Source: Russula earlei (taxonomy: Eukaryota; Basidiomycota; Agaricomycetes; Russulales; Russulaceae). From it: a stretch of DNA of 64,000 nt. A program made the translations under genes and the position numbers. The notes beneath the pieces are model-generated. The model made no database searches and had not been told where the DNA came from. It saw nothing but the letters and a program-made list of their open reading frames with translations. Within the stretch, counting starts at the first letter, position 1, and each line of letters opens with the position of its first letter. The DNA is taken from contig JAGFNK010000012.1 in NCBI GenBank assembly GCA_025769875.1, positions 186,001-250,000 on the forward strand. The letters are read 5' to 3'. Positions 11,901 to 23,900 of the stretch are shown here, piece after piece.

Positions 11901-12438
11901 TCCATCTTTGTATAGATATTGAGGCGCTTGAGGAAATGTTCTATGACTTCAAAAAGGTCGGCGAGTGAATCGTAGCTTGCACTGATATCCTTGACCGCCT
12001 GATACATGTAGGCGTTACGAGGCGCCATGGAACGTACGAAGTGATAGGGACACTCACGGTGAGAAGGATGCCCATACCGGCGAATATCGCATTTGCAGGT
12101 GGGAACGACTACGGAGAGGTGTCAGCGATCGCAAAAAAACAGCCTTTAGGACGTACTATACTGATGGCCCTCGCAAGGACATCGCTGGTGGAAAGCGAAT
12201 AAAGGACGTGGACGATGCCTTTGAGGAACTTCATCACCTTGCCGTCCTTTCCTCGAAATTTACCAAAGGCTTGTGCTTGCTCTTCGAGAGCGGCCGTGAT
12301 AGACTCGATAGAATTGCACTTTTCAAGTTCGAGGGCGAAAGGATGGCCGACCAAGCTAGTGTCGGTCATCGCCTCGTACTCTCTGAGCGCATTCTCGAAG
12401 AGTGACCTAAAAATGGAGGATTCGGAGGGGGCATTCAT
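8970..12438 (-). CDS. NLR-like STAND NTPase: Goodbye-NACHT-ankyrin
   Basis: This is a fungal NOD-like receptor homologue, a cytosolic sensor that binds nucleotide through NACHT and signals through its N-terminus. From ATG 12438 the first exons encode the helical Goodbye domain seen at the N-terminus of many fungal STAND proteins (FENALREYEAMTDTSLVGHP, then FPPANAIFAGMGILLT and AVKDISASYDSLADLFE). Next come RQLRDWLSPPD and the P-loop GKPGSGKTVLSSAI, formed across an intron with donor GTCAGT near 11182. Walker B-like FIIVDAIDEC, ITSRPE (sensor-like) and SRPFLVEELAGFLAFDF follow. The last exon (9533-8970) holds about five ankyrin repeats ending at TAG 8970-8972. One extra base near 10304 shifts the frame: LEE, then TYSRSLKQIEENKWKHAH. 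The ankyrin array is short and its repeats are alike (EHGAD, TPLHWA), as in sensors under diversifying selection. Confidence 0.8.
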
Positions 12439-14100
12439 ACAGACACAAGGTTCGTGCTCAAAGACACGGCGTCTATGTTCAAGTTGAACCCTATGTGCAC
12501 TGCCATCATGGCAAGGTCAACATGACCAAATCCGCGTCACGTTGGCGTGCAAAGCACAACGGTTAAACGACGAGGGGAGGAGCAGAGGCAAGCGAGTGAG
12601 CGTAGAATCATATCAGTCGATCATCGGGTTCTCAACTGCACAACGGTAGATACGGGTGCAGACACCCAACCCTCCCCGTCTATGGCATCGTCTTTGATCC
12701 TATCGTCGACCCATTCAGGAATCTCCTCTTGATCCCTTCTCGCTCAAGGGATCCCAATCGCATTTATTGTGCATACTATGTGTCTCCAGCGATCTTTTCT
12801 TCACTTTGGGTTTCAGTATTATCCAGGATCGCCAACAGACGCTACTTGAGTAGGTGAACGACTGTGTCACGGTTGCAAAATCATGTGGGGACCCCTTTCG
12901 CTGGAGGATCGGGGCTCTGTGAGAACGGGGTCTTTACGACGTTGGAACGCCTATCGGTCTCTCACAATCTGTGTCATTTGGATCGTCAGCGACTTGCGCA
13001 ACCCTCGGGGTAGGTAGATATCTCTTCCCACACGGGCTTCCAAATAATGGCGCCTTGCGTGGCCTATTCACACCCGCGTCTTTCCCGACGAGTCGGTCGT
13101 TCGGCGCTCATACAGTACAAGGCCGACAATCATGATCATCGTCCGGATCTGACGCGTCTAACGGGGGCAGATTTTTTCGAGACACCAAGAAACGATGGCG
13201 ATGGGGGCCCGTGGGGGGTTCGAGACCCGTTTTTCGCCCTCAAGGTCGTCGGGTCTGACTGATCGGGCTCACACGTCACCACGTCCGACGACGACGTCGA
13301 CCGTGATCCGGCTCACGCCGACGCTGCACGCCCGTGCGGTATGGAATGGCCGACTCGAACGCAGACTTCAAAGGGAAGAGGCGAAACGAAACGGACGAGC
13401 CCGAGGAGGGGAGGACTCGGAGTAGTGCATAAAAAAAAAAAGGCGGCGTGCCACGCTGGCATCAGACGTAGCCCAGTCCGCGCATGTCCGCGCTCCGCTA
13501 GGATGGCCCGGAAACGCACAGGAAAAAGCCTGAGCGTTATTACACACGGCTGTGTACGCTCCGTGATAAGCGCGAGGGCGAGGGCTCCAAGAATGATCGT
13601 AGACCATAAAGATTCTCACGGTCACAGCCACGACGGCGGTACAGTACCGTTAGCGCCAGCGAAGCACTGTACAGCCAACAGGACCTGTGTTGAGTGTTGA
13701 GTGAGAAACATCAAGCCCGGGACCCCCGATATGAAGGCGCTCTTCGTATGCGCGTAATGAGCGCGATCAACTGTTGCGATCAAACCTACCCGTATACGCG
13801 GAGAGCTGGCGCTCATTGGGTTCTTCTGCCGCCGACGTTGGCACAACAGGTTTTGCAGAGAAGATACAAAGGTTACAAAGGCACTGCTAATATGAACTAC
13901 GAAAAGCAAACTAAAAACGAGAGCGGAAGGGTTTGACATGCAGCGACAAAGTGGGCGATACTTCAACACCTAATGACTCGTTGGACCGCACACGGCATGC
14001 AACAGAGAAAGGAGGGTCTGGACTCTACATTTTGTATCCCAACCCCATCGTGGGAGCTGCACAGATCCTTGCCATGACCTGCAATATGGAAAACAGCGGA
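12439..14100. other. Intergenic region of 1.7 kb, no gene seen
   Basis: Many short overlapping open frames occur, but none has coding character or a known domain. There is a poly-A run near 13430-13441. A T-loop-like string (GGTTCGAGACC, near 13219) does not fold into a tRNA. Confidence 0.4.
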
Positions 14101-16472
14101 CTAGCCAGCGAGCATCATGCCATCTCCGATGGACGGTCGTCCCTCAGAATCTCTGGAAGCGCAACTTTGTAGATCGAAGCGCGATCGGCAGTCCTGTTTC
14201 CACTCCTTTTCGATTTCATTGTTAGGAAACAAGTCTGGCTCAAAGTCGTTTTTCCAAAACTTCTGTTCCAAGTATACTGTTACGAGGTTCAGCGCTATGA
14301 ACATGGAGACAAAAAAAAGATACGTACTCCATTCCGCGAGACCCTTGCCATAATTTCGGAGACAGACAAACGCGAATCCGGTGGAGGCAAGGAGTGAGGC
14401 GAACGAAGACATCGTCGTGATGCCGAAGAATGGCCAGTCGATAAATGTGAAACGGTAGATTCGTGAATAGAACATGGTCGACCACGCTCCCAAAAACTAC
14501 CAATGCCAGGAAAAGGAAGAGCAGAGTCAACTTGCGCCGCTCACCGCGTACGGAGAACCAGCCCTGCACGCTCTCGTCAGTGAACCGGGATGGTCGTTTG
14601 TTAAAGTTAAGAATGTACCATCATCAACCAAGGGATCAACAACTTGTAGAGTGATAGATCAAACATCAACTGAGTGCCACGCGCTGATACGACGATAGCG
14701 TACCACAGTGGTGATAACGAATGTCCCATCGTACACGGCGGTGTGGGAGGAAAGCTTCTTGATGACGCCATGGAGAAGTTGATCGACCCAGAGTGCCATC
14801 GCAGTCATCAGTATGAACACCGAGAGCTGTATGCTAACCAAAACCGCGAAGGAAATACTATAGAAATGGGTCAATATATAGGACATGGGCACGGTGCGAA
14901 ACGAGATCGTACGGCATACATCCGTAGGATGTTCTTCGGCGGACCAACATGCCTAAACGTATTGGTGCGATACATCTAGCATATGTGAGCAAGATGTCCA
15001 CAAGTGATGAGAGATTCGAAGGAATACCTTGAGAAGGCGCCAGGAAAGGTAAATTGAAATGAAGAGCGCATCCCAGTGCAAGACAAGGTCCGCCATCTGA
15101 GAAGTAGATTGAGTAGTTGTACAATATAAGCTAGAAAAACGCACCTGAAGCGCGAAGCGCCTTGCAAAGTACGGCTTATAAAAGTCGAGTTGGCATGGCG
15201 AGCCGGGGTCCGCAATAAGGTGTTGTATGCGATCGCTGATGTTTGTCGTGCGCCACGTCGCATACGTCGACCAGCCAGTAGTGAGCAGACGGGCAACGAT
15301 AAGGGCCAGGCTGTTTTCTGTGAACTTTGGGGTACATTCTCGAAGAGATCACACATACATGTGAGGAACAGACTCAAAGAGCAACTGATAAAGAATCAAT
15401 GAGCTCAACAAAAAAGGTGAATACGCGGATACCCACCCCGAATACGGCCAGACCGAAAAGCCAGAACTGGGAGCCGATCAGTGCCAACTCCTCCCGGCGC
15501 GCCTGACTCAGTCTACACGATCTCATCAGAAAGAACAACGTGACTTGGCAATTGATCGGGACTGACTTTGCCTCCGGGTACAGGAGAGAGAAGATGCAAA
15601 CGGGTTCGAGGGTCGTGGACAAGCTTCCGTCGCTTGAAGTGATGACTACATTCGAGAGTCCATCGGGCCTTGGCTCTGAGTTGATCTGAATGCCAAGGGA
15701 CGGACTTTGGCCGTTGACCATCCATAGAGCTGAAGTCTGCGGGAAATGTGAGAAAGCGGTGGCGATGGCGCCAGGGAAAACGCCCACCATGTTTGACATG
15801 TTTGACTGACCGAGAGAGGCGAGTGCCTTCGGAAATAGCGCGTTGAATAAAGATAGAGGGAACGAACGACCGGCGTACCGTTGAGTCATCTCGCCCAGTC
15901 ACAGGAGAAGCCGAAGGTAAAAAGCGGGGCGGAATTGTGATAGGGTCAGACTGACCCGCAGTGAAGAAGGGGTCGCATGGGTGGGGATCTCCTCCAAGAA
16001 CAGGGACCTGATCACACAGCTCGAGGCTGTAGAGGCCGTGACGTCCGGTGAACTGGGTAAAGACGACGGATTTGAACTGCGCATGGGCCACGATTTGCGT
16101 GGAGAACGCGCCCCAAGCGTCGTCGGCATTAAACACAAAGGCTTGGAGGGTGCCTTGTGTGAAGCAGTGCACGAAGGAGAAGAGGAAGAAAGTCAGTGTG
16201 ATCCAATTAAGGGTCACACGGAGATACTGTGTTGAGGGATGTGAGCGAGGGAACCGGGAAGGAAAGGCTGATTTGGGTGCGTGGACTCACAATGGACTTG
16301 ACAATGAGCCATACTCGATGGGTCACACGCATGTCGGCTAGGAACAGACCAGCTGGGAGTGGAAAGAAAAGAAAAGAGAAGGAGAGGAGAGACGAGAGAG
16401 CCACAGGCCCACTAGGGTAGGGGTGGGGAACGGAAGGGAGTTGTTCGTTGCCATTTGCCCGGAGAGGGACAT
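14101..16472 (-). CDS. Multi-pass membrane protein of unknown function
   Basis: I recognise the general pattern of a basidiomycete membrane protein family with no assigned role. The start is ATG 16472 or 16454 (MATNNSLPFP). The first hydrophobic helix includes GLFLADMRVTHRVWLIVKSIV, and a second (LNWITLTFFLFSFVHCFTQG) follows an intron. A loop of about 200 residues carries paired cysteines (ELCDQVPVLGGDPHPCDPFF) and is probably outside the cytosol. Later exons give more hydrophobic helices: FWLFGLAVFGV, SISFAVLVSIQLSVFILMTAM, LTLLFLFLALVVFGSVVDHVL and a final pair starting YRFTFIDWPFFGITTMSS. The tail after YLEQKFWKNDFEPDLF is soluble. I count roughly seven to eight helices. Exon joins in 14.7-15.5 kb were not resolved. 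The stop is TAG at 14101-14103. A transporter or receptor role would be a guess. Confidence 0.6.
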
Positions 16473-17592
16473 TATATCGGAGAAGGGATATTTCGGAGAA
16501 GAAACGGTTCTCTCGATGCCCTCATTTCGTGCCAAATGTGATGTCGACGTTGCCTTTGACTTATCGCGCACAGGAACACGAAACCTCCTGTCAACAACGT
16601 TCTGATGAGATTCTACTTCACACCTTGTCATATCACACCATTCCCCTTCGTCCTTTGGTGGGGGCTCTGATCTGAATGTCGTGTTGTTGAGCGATGCGCA
16701 TCGAATCGACGTACGCTTTTGTCACGCGTTGCTTGACGACGACGACCGCCGCCGCCTGCTGATCAACTTGGTCTCATGGATCAAAGCTAAACTAAACAGC
16801 CGCCGTTACGTGATATAGTACAAGGACTGCCCCCTCCAGCTGTATCCTTTGACCGTGACGTCCATCGCCCACGGTGCCACCGTGCACTTAACACGCTCAC
16901 CGAGATATGAGAGGGCTTGACGAGCGTCGGTACATCATACGTCGTTCTAGCCACGACGCTGGTCTTGCTTAGTTATAATTAGACATCTCATGAGAGAGAT
17001 ATTGCCACCCCCACCCCCATCCACCTCCACTGGGTCGCAAACATGATCAAGAAAGGAGAGTGGGCGGGCACATTGCATCACTCGCAATATTCCTGTTCTA
17101 ATATGAGATCACGTAATTCTGCGTCCTGCGCCAACGAGTTCTCATATGTCCAAGGCGAGGAAAGGTGAAACGACGACGTTTTCGATAGTGACAACGATGG
17201 GGGCCGACAGGTCCATGGCTGTCCTCTGTCAATATGGAACCGGGACCACGACCTCGCGGAGATTGCTGTGCATGCGTTGACCACCGTCGCCGAGATAAGC
17301 GCATGGGGCTGTTCGGGAGTACTGCGACTGAACATTGAGAATATTTATGGCAAGATCTTGACGCTCGCATCGCATCCATACCCGCAACGAGTTCCTGTCG
17401 ATCAGGAAAAATTCACCTTGTGTCGGGAACAAATTGTCAGATCAAAGCCGTTGCTCGACTCGTTCCCATCCGCACATGTCACAAGTTGAGTGTGTGACCA
17501 ACGCTCGCAAGTCACGTGGTTGCACGCGTGACGACGCGACAAGGCTGAAGCGCTGAAGCGCTCGAGACTGGCTGGTTCGAGTGCGACAAGGA
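16473..17592. other. Intergenic region between divergent genes
   Basis: About 1.1 kb between the divergently transcribed membrane-protein and GEN1-like genes. No gene is supported. A small direct repeat (GCTGAAGC twice) lies near 17546-17563. Confidence 0.4.
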
Positions 17593-20587
17593 ATGGGTGT
17601 AACCGGCCTTTGGGACGTAAGTATCTACATTTTCCACCCTTTCGAATACTTTGAACCCCAACCTTTGTTCTCACACAGATTCTTCGACCCTCAGGGAAAC
17701 TACGATCTCTCACCAACATCGCCGTCGTGGACGGTTTCGAGCGAAATCATGCCAATCTCAAGGGACTTCGCATTGGTATCGACGCATCCATCTGGTTCTT
17801 TCACGCCGCACACGGAAAAGAGGGAGAGAATCCGGAACTCAGAACTCTATTTTTTCGTTGTGCCCGGCTCATGAGCGCACCATTTCTCCCACTCTTCATC
17901 TTCGATGGTCCCAAACGCCCTAAGGTCAAGCGTGGGAAGAGAATATCTGGAGAAAAGCACTGGCTGGTTGATAGCATGAAGGGCATCGTCGAGGCCTATG
18001 GCTTTGAATGGAGAATGGTGCGTTCGCCTGCTCATCGTTCCCTGCCCGTCTCCTCAAAACCATTTCTTGAAGGCCCCGGGGGAAGCAGAGGCCGAGCTGG
18101 CCCATCTGAATAACACAGGCGTCATTGATGCGATCCTGTCAGATGATGTCGACAACTTCTTATTTGGTGCCAAAATGGTCATTCGCAAGTGCGCAGCGGC
18201 CCTATTACCCGCCCGCTCAATCTCCGTCCTCACTCACATCATTTAATTTCCAATCCAGCCCAAGCATCAATCTCTCTGGCAACAGTAAGCACGCCGCGAA
18301 GAACGCAGATGGTCGTGTGGACGGTAACCATTCGACCGTCTATACTTCCGTCGACATCCTCGCACACCCATCCGTCCAGCTCACTCGTGGTGGACTCATT
18401 CTCATCGGATTGCTATCAGGCGGTGACTATCACCAAGCTGGTCTCTCGCGCTGTGGACCGGGAATTGCCCATGGGCTTGCCAAATGTGGACTCGGTGATG
18501 AGCTCCTCGAAGCCGCCCAATCGCTCAGCCGCGCCGACCTCGTGGAGTTTCTCACAAAGTGGCGCGAAGCACTGCGCAACGAGTTGCGCACCAACTCACG
18601 CGGGCATGTCGGCTCCAAGAGGCCTTCATTGGCCAAGGCCGTTCCAGATTCGTTTCCCGACGTCGACGTCCTGCTTTCATATGCCAATCCGATCACAAGC
18701 GCCACGGATGCCGGGGCACGCCGCACTCACGCCCCGCCCAAGTGGGAGCGCGAGCCCGACCTCGCAAAGATTGCTCATCTCTGCGAGCTACACTTCGAGT
18801 GGGGATTGAAAGACATTATCATGAAACGGTTTCGCACCGTCTTGTGGCCGAGCATCGTTCTCCGCTTCCTGCGCCGCTCGGCACTGGAACTGGACGCGAA
18901 GACTATCGCCCCGCCCCTTACAAGCGAACGAGACTTGCATCACGACCCTTTGGGGACACCGTCGAAGAAGCTTGCGCGGCATTTTTCATCTCTTACCATC
19001 CGAACGAACGACGAGGAAGATAAAGACTGCAATCTTGAGGATCTCGTCATAAAGATCCATGCCTCGCGGACTCACGCCTACACCGACGGCATTCTTGAAT
19101 ATCGGCTAGAAATCGCACCTGCGCTACTCGTGCATCTCGCCTCTTCGGGAATTCAAGGGCTTAGAAAACCGGCGGACACCACGTATGACGTCTTACCCTC
19201 GGAGTCCGATGACAACGACGAGGTCAGCGACGATAACGAAGGTCGCCGTGGCGGAACAAGCGGAAGAAAGAAGCGACGTGGCGGCCCTCCGCCGGAACCT
19301 GAGAGCCACATGCGCGTGTGGATGCCAGCATGCATGGTGCGGCTCGCGCTCCCTGATCTCGTCGAGCGATACGAAGTCGCGCTCGAAGCGAAGAAGTCAA
19401 AGAAATCAAAGGCGCGCCCAAGGGATACGGCGCGGGCACCGGCGACCAAGGGGAAAAGAAGGGCTCCGTTGCCACCGCCCAGGAGCGCTGTCGAGGCTGT
19501 ACCTGTGTCGTCCGATGCAGAGCACTTCGACCTTGACGTTAGCTCGTGTGAAGAAGAGTCGGATGGACGAGCATCCCCCCTGCCGTTGAGAAATCATTCG
19601 CGGCGCCTCCCTGCAATTTTGTCGCAAGGCACTCCTTTGCCGACCGTCCATACAAAGGAGCCATACGCCACCGTAGATGGTGGCGTATTCGTTGGTAAAT
19701 ATGGGGTGTTATTCCCAGACGGCATCTGCCAACATTCTGCCCATTCTCAAGAACGTCCGGAACGCGTTTTCAGCGTCTTCTCTGAGGACGAACACAACGA
19801 TGACGTCCCTGAACCTTCGAAGACTCTCATCCGTCACCTCTCATCGCCTTCCAACGTGCTGCAGAGGCTTGATCTGAATCTCGACACGAGCACCCATTCG
19901 CCCCGCAAAGTACGGCCATCAATCACCCCGGTCACACCCTCATCCAGTCCTCCTCGCGTTCTGCAGCCATTCCCAGTTGCTTTCGAAACGAGCGACGGTG
20001 GCCACGATCCGAGCATACCAACCACTTCCAAAAGCCTCGATCACCGTCACGGACAGCATAGGCGACCGTTGTCGGTAGCACGTGGAAGAGAAGAAGAGTT
20101 CAGCGACGACGACGACCCGGATGCAATCCCTGCAGAGCTTCCAATACTACACCTCCTCACCCAACGAGGACGATCGCGCTCTTCAACACACCCCTCACCC
20201 AGCCATGTGTCGCCGTCGCCGCTCATGCACGACTCGTCCGATCTCGGTCTCGAGCGGAACACGAAACGCGCATATGCACAACAGCCCTCGCTTTCGAAGG
20301 CCCGCAGAAGAAGCTCGCGGCAGCCGCGCTCGACGAACCCCACGCCGGACGACGATGACGACATTCCCGACCTCGTCGACCAATGGCGGCGGGAGGCGGA
20401 GACGTCAATCATATCGATTTCCAGCGATTCTGACGATGGCAGCGGTGATAGCGATGACGTCGCCCTGCCGCCGGTGGCTGCTCCTCTGTTGATTGCGCGC
20501 TCGCGAACGACAGTGCCGCGGCAGTCGGCCACTACCGCCGACTGGCGCCAGAAAGGTGCCAACCGCGAGGTGATTGATCTTACATGA
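17593..20587 (+). CDS. GEN1/Yen1-like Holliday-junction resolvase (XPG family)
   Basis: This is a Rad2/XPG-family structure-specific nuclease that cuts Holliday junctions late in recombination, in the nucleus. Exons 17593-17616, 17679-18017, 18073-18188 and 18259-20587 join in frame to about 935 residues. The N domain starts MGVTGLWDILRPSG. Catalytic acids are visible: GIDASIWF, LFIFDGPKRPK, PGEAEAELAHL, ILSDDVDNFLFGA and SGGDY. The long nuclease core to about residue 560 (KWEREPDLAKI, DIIMKRFRTVLWPSIVLRFLRRS) fits GEN1/Yen1 better than FEN1 or EXO1. The C-terminal 350 residues are acidic, Ser-rich and disordered, with basic patches (KKSKKSKARPRD) that could be nuclear signals. The protein ends EVIDLT, a classic SUMO-interacting motif, and SIISISSDSDD nearby looks like another. 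No frame break is present. Confidence 0.88.
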
Positions 20588-20940
20588 TCTACGTGTATGA
20601 TAGTTTTTGCACATATCTTCTACCTACGTTTATCTTCACGACGTTACTTCGAACGCATGCAATTTTTATGACCGACCGACTAAAGGTGCTGTTGTTTGTT
20701 TGGGGTATTAATGCCCTGTACAGTTCGAAAGAAGGGGGAAGTATGAAGGCTGATCCAAAATGGGGATACAAATGTTAAACCGGTCGACGAGGACATGTGC
20801 AGGGCGGGAAGGGTTCTGTAAAACCAAGGAACAGAACGAAGGGCGTGAGAGAGATAATGATAAAGCCATCCGGTTAAAAGAGAAAACAATGAAACAGATC
20901 GTCCCACACACGAGCTGACTTTTAGATACCTGCTAGATTA
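20588..20940. terminator. Convergent 3' region of GEN1-like and Tsc2 genes
   Basis: 353 bp lie between the two stop codons. It must hold both poly(A) regions. No gene is seen, and the exact sites cannot be read from sequence. Confidence 0.35.
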
Positions 20941-23900
20941 TCAGAACTCTACCGTGAAATCACGCGAAGCCTCTTGCAGCAGGAAACCTTCTCCGTCGTC
21001 CAGCTCCGACGCTGGAGGCATCTGAGCGCGAAAACGCTTGATGGCCTGCAAGCGCGCGCGCCAATTGGTCTGCACCTCCACCTGTGCGGTGTCGGCCTGC
21101 GTGTGCTGGAAGACGGAGGCGAACCAGTCGGAGAGGAGGCTGAGCTGGCGCACGAGCAGGGGCAGGTTCTCGGCCGAGATGAGCTTGAAGTTTCCGATGG
21201 GCGTGAACTCTGTCATGCCCGGCGCGCGCTGCACCGTGACGCGGAAGTACTCGTTCTCGTGCAGGCTGTTGGAGAAGGCCGCGATGGCGCCGAGCGAGTG
21301 CGGCTCGATCACGATGTTCACGAACTGGAACTGCGTCGCGAGCGTGTCGAAGCGGTAGGGCACGCCCGAGTCGTTCCAGACGATGCGCACGAGGTCAGTT
21401 CCCGATGTGCCGCTTTTTGTAGTTGAAGTGCGGGGTCGTGCTCGTGGTTCGGCATCAACGTGGCCGTGTGGTAGAGGATCTGTCCAATGTCGTCCCACCA
21501 CGCGTACGCGTACTCGCCGTCCTCGTCGGGGTCGAGGCCGCCGGCGTAGACATCAACTTGGCCACGCAGATTGATGAGCCGTCCGATCCCTTCGAGGAAG
21601 CGCGTGTATGCCGGCGAACCATGGTTGTTGCCCAGGATCGCTCGTTCGTCCGTCTGCCCAGGCGCGACGTACATGATTCCGACTTTGTGCTGTGTCGATG
21701 ACCGGGCATTCGGTCCAACGTGCGGAAAAAGGTGGGGAGACCTGACGCATCTTCTACCTTGAACCTACTTCTCCTCTGGCCGACATTGCGCCCGTACTGT
21801 GATAGCTGCAGAGCGAAGAAAGATGGATCGATGGCAACCTCTTTCCGCCGCTGCGAGGGCGCGGATTTCTGCCAGACGTAGCCAGTGATGGGATCTGGCC
21901 GGGGTATGGGAGCTTCTTCCGACTCTCCCGCTTTTGAAGGATAGAAAGTCTTGACGATCTCCTGCGTGAACGAGATGAAAGAGTTCGCCCCAAGCTTGAC
22001 GCAATGCAGTAAAGACAGACGCACCTGGTACAATTCATTATCCTCTCCGAGCGATTCATGATTCATGGACAGCATCGCCGGAACAGAAAACACGTCGGGG
22101 TCAACCTCCCCTGGCCCGACCATAGGAACGTTTTCGATCCGGGCCAAAATGCGCGTCAAACCAGATGCGCGACGAGCGGTGACCTCGACCCATCCGATCC
22201 TGGGCAGCGCACGAATCGTGACCAAGGCATTCCCTACGAACCATGTCTTTTCCGTGACAGACTCGGGTGTATTCTGATGGGCGACGGGATTCATTACGAT
22301 GTCGTTCAACATCGAGTTGGCAGGTCGTGGATCCGCGCTGGCGTACGTGTAACGCGCAAGCCAATCAAAGCACACCTCCGCCGGCTCGTCAATGTCGTCT
22401 AGTTCGCCGTTGGCCAAGAGCAGCTGTCTCGTGATGTACTTGATGTGCTTGGGGCGGTCCGCCAGCTTGAGGGCGAGAAACCACAGATAGACTATGTAGT
22501 ACGACATGACACGCAGATGCTGGGACAGAGCCCACGACGCGTCCGGCGATGCTTCGGGGCGGTTGTGCAATCGGAGATATTGCAGAGCGACTCCGAAGAC
22601 GAGCTTGAAGTCGCCCTCGGTGAAGTTGGCATATAGGTGGGGGAGCGATCCGACGATGGCAAGGAAGTCGATGATGTGCACCGCCATGCTCGCATTGGTC
22701 ATGATCTGGGACAACTTGGTCAAGATGTTGGGCAGGAAGCGCTTCATGGAGAGCGGAAGCTCGAAAGCAGAGAGCGACAGCGCCTGCAGACATGCCTTGA
22801 TCGTCGACGGCTGGCCACTCAAGCCAGAGATGAGAACCTCGACGAGGTCGTGCTGCCTCGCGAGCTCGAAGCACCGGCGATAGCTGATGAGGACGGAGAG
22901 AGAATGACAAGCCAAGCCCTGAGCGTCGCGCGGCTTCAAGCCCGTCGGCCAGCTCACGACGCCAGCCGCCAAATCGCCCTGCGAGAGCTTGCTGCAAAAC
23001 GTAGCCAATAGCTTAGAGATGGCCGCGCGGGACTTGGGTCCACAGAATAAGTGCTTGTTCGCGAGCAGCGTCGGAAGGTGGCAGAGCACGTAGGACAGGA
23101 TCTCCCAATCCTTTTCGTCAGAGACGATGTCGACGACGGAGAGGAGGAACAAAGAGATAGGCAGCACGATGCGGTTCCCGGGACCTTGAGGGTCGTAGGA
23201 GATCAGCCCGTCCGAGGGGGTATCCGATTCAGGTATAGTGAATGGTAGCGACTCGGGAACGGCCCAGATGGGCCTCCGAGGTTTGATCTCTGCAGAAGGA
23301 ACACCACCCATCGTCTGGCGGTTTGGAACCCTCGAGCGACTCCGACTGGACGTCGAACGAGAGGGCATCGCATCACGTCCACGGGAAGCATGCCGTCCGT
23401 TACGCTCTGGTGCACGTGCTCGTGCTTTGATGATCTCCTGTGGATCAACTGGTGGTTCATCGTGCATCGCCAGCTGCTCATTCCCAACGCCACTGGAGGT
23501 TGGTAATTCCAATCCGACCCTACCGATGAGACCAGCAAGCGCAGCGATGATCCCAAGCCGATCGTATCTGCCATAAACCGAATACAACCTGTGATCGCGA
23601 TCGACGCGCAGTCTGAAGAAAAACTGCAGGATGGCGAGGCGAGCGCGGGCCGACTTGGCGGTAGAGACGAGATCGACGAGGATGCGGAAGACGCGGACGG
23701 CGAGGGAGCGATTGCGGTCAGAGAGCGAGTAGGGTGTGAAAGCGAGCTGGGCAAAAATGTGCACGAGCGCAACGACGGCACCCAGCGCGGCGGGCATCCC
23801 GGGAGGCTCGGGAACGGTTAATGGGATGTTCACGGAGGACGAGTCGTCCGCACGCATCGACGCTGCAGGTGGGGCCTGAGAACGCGCGGCCGCCGCCCCC

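Noticed and set aside
13195..13240. tRNA gene from the string GGTTCGAGACC
   Set aside because: No matching acceptor, D or anticodon stem can be drawn, and the T stem has mismatches.
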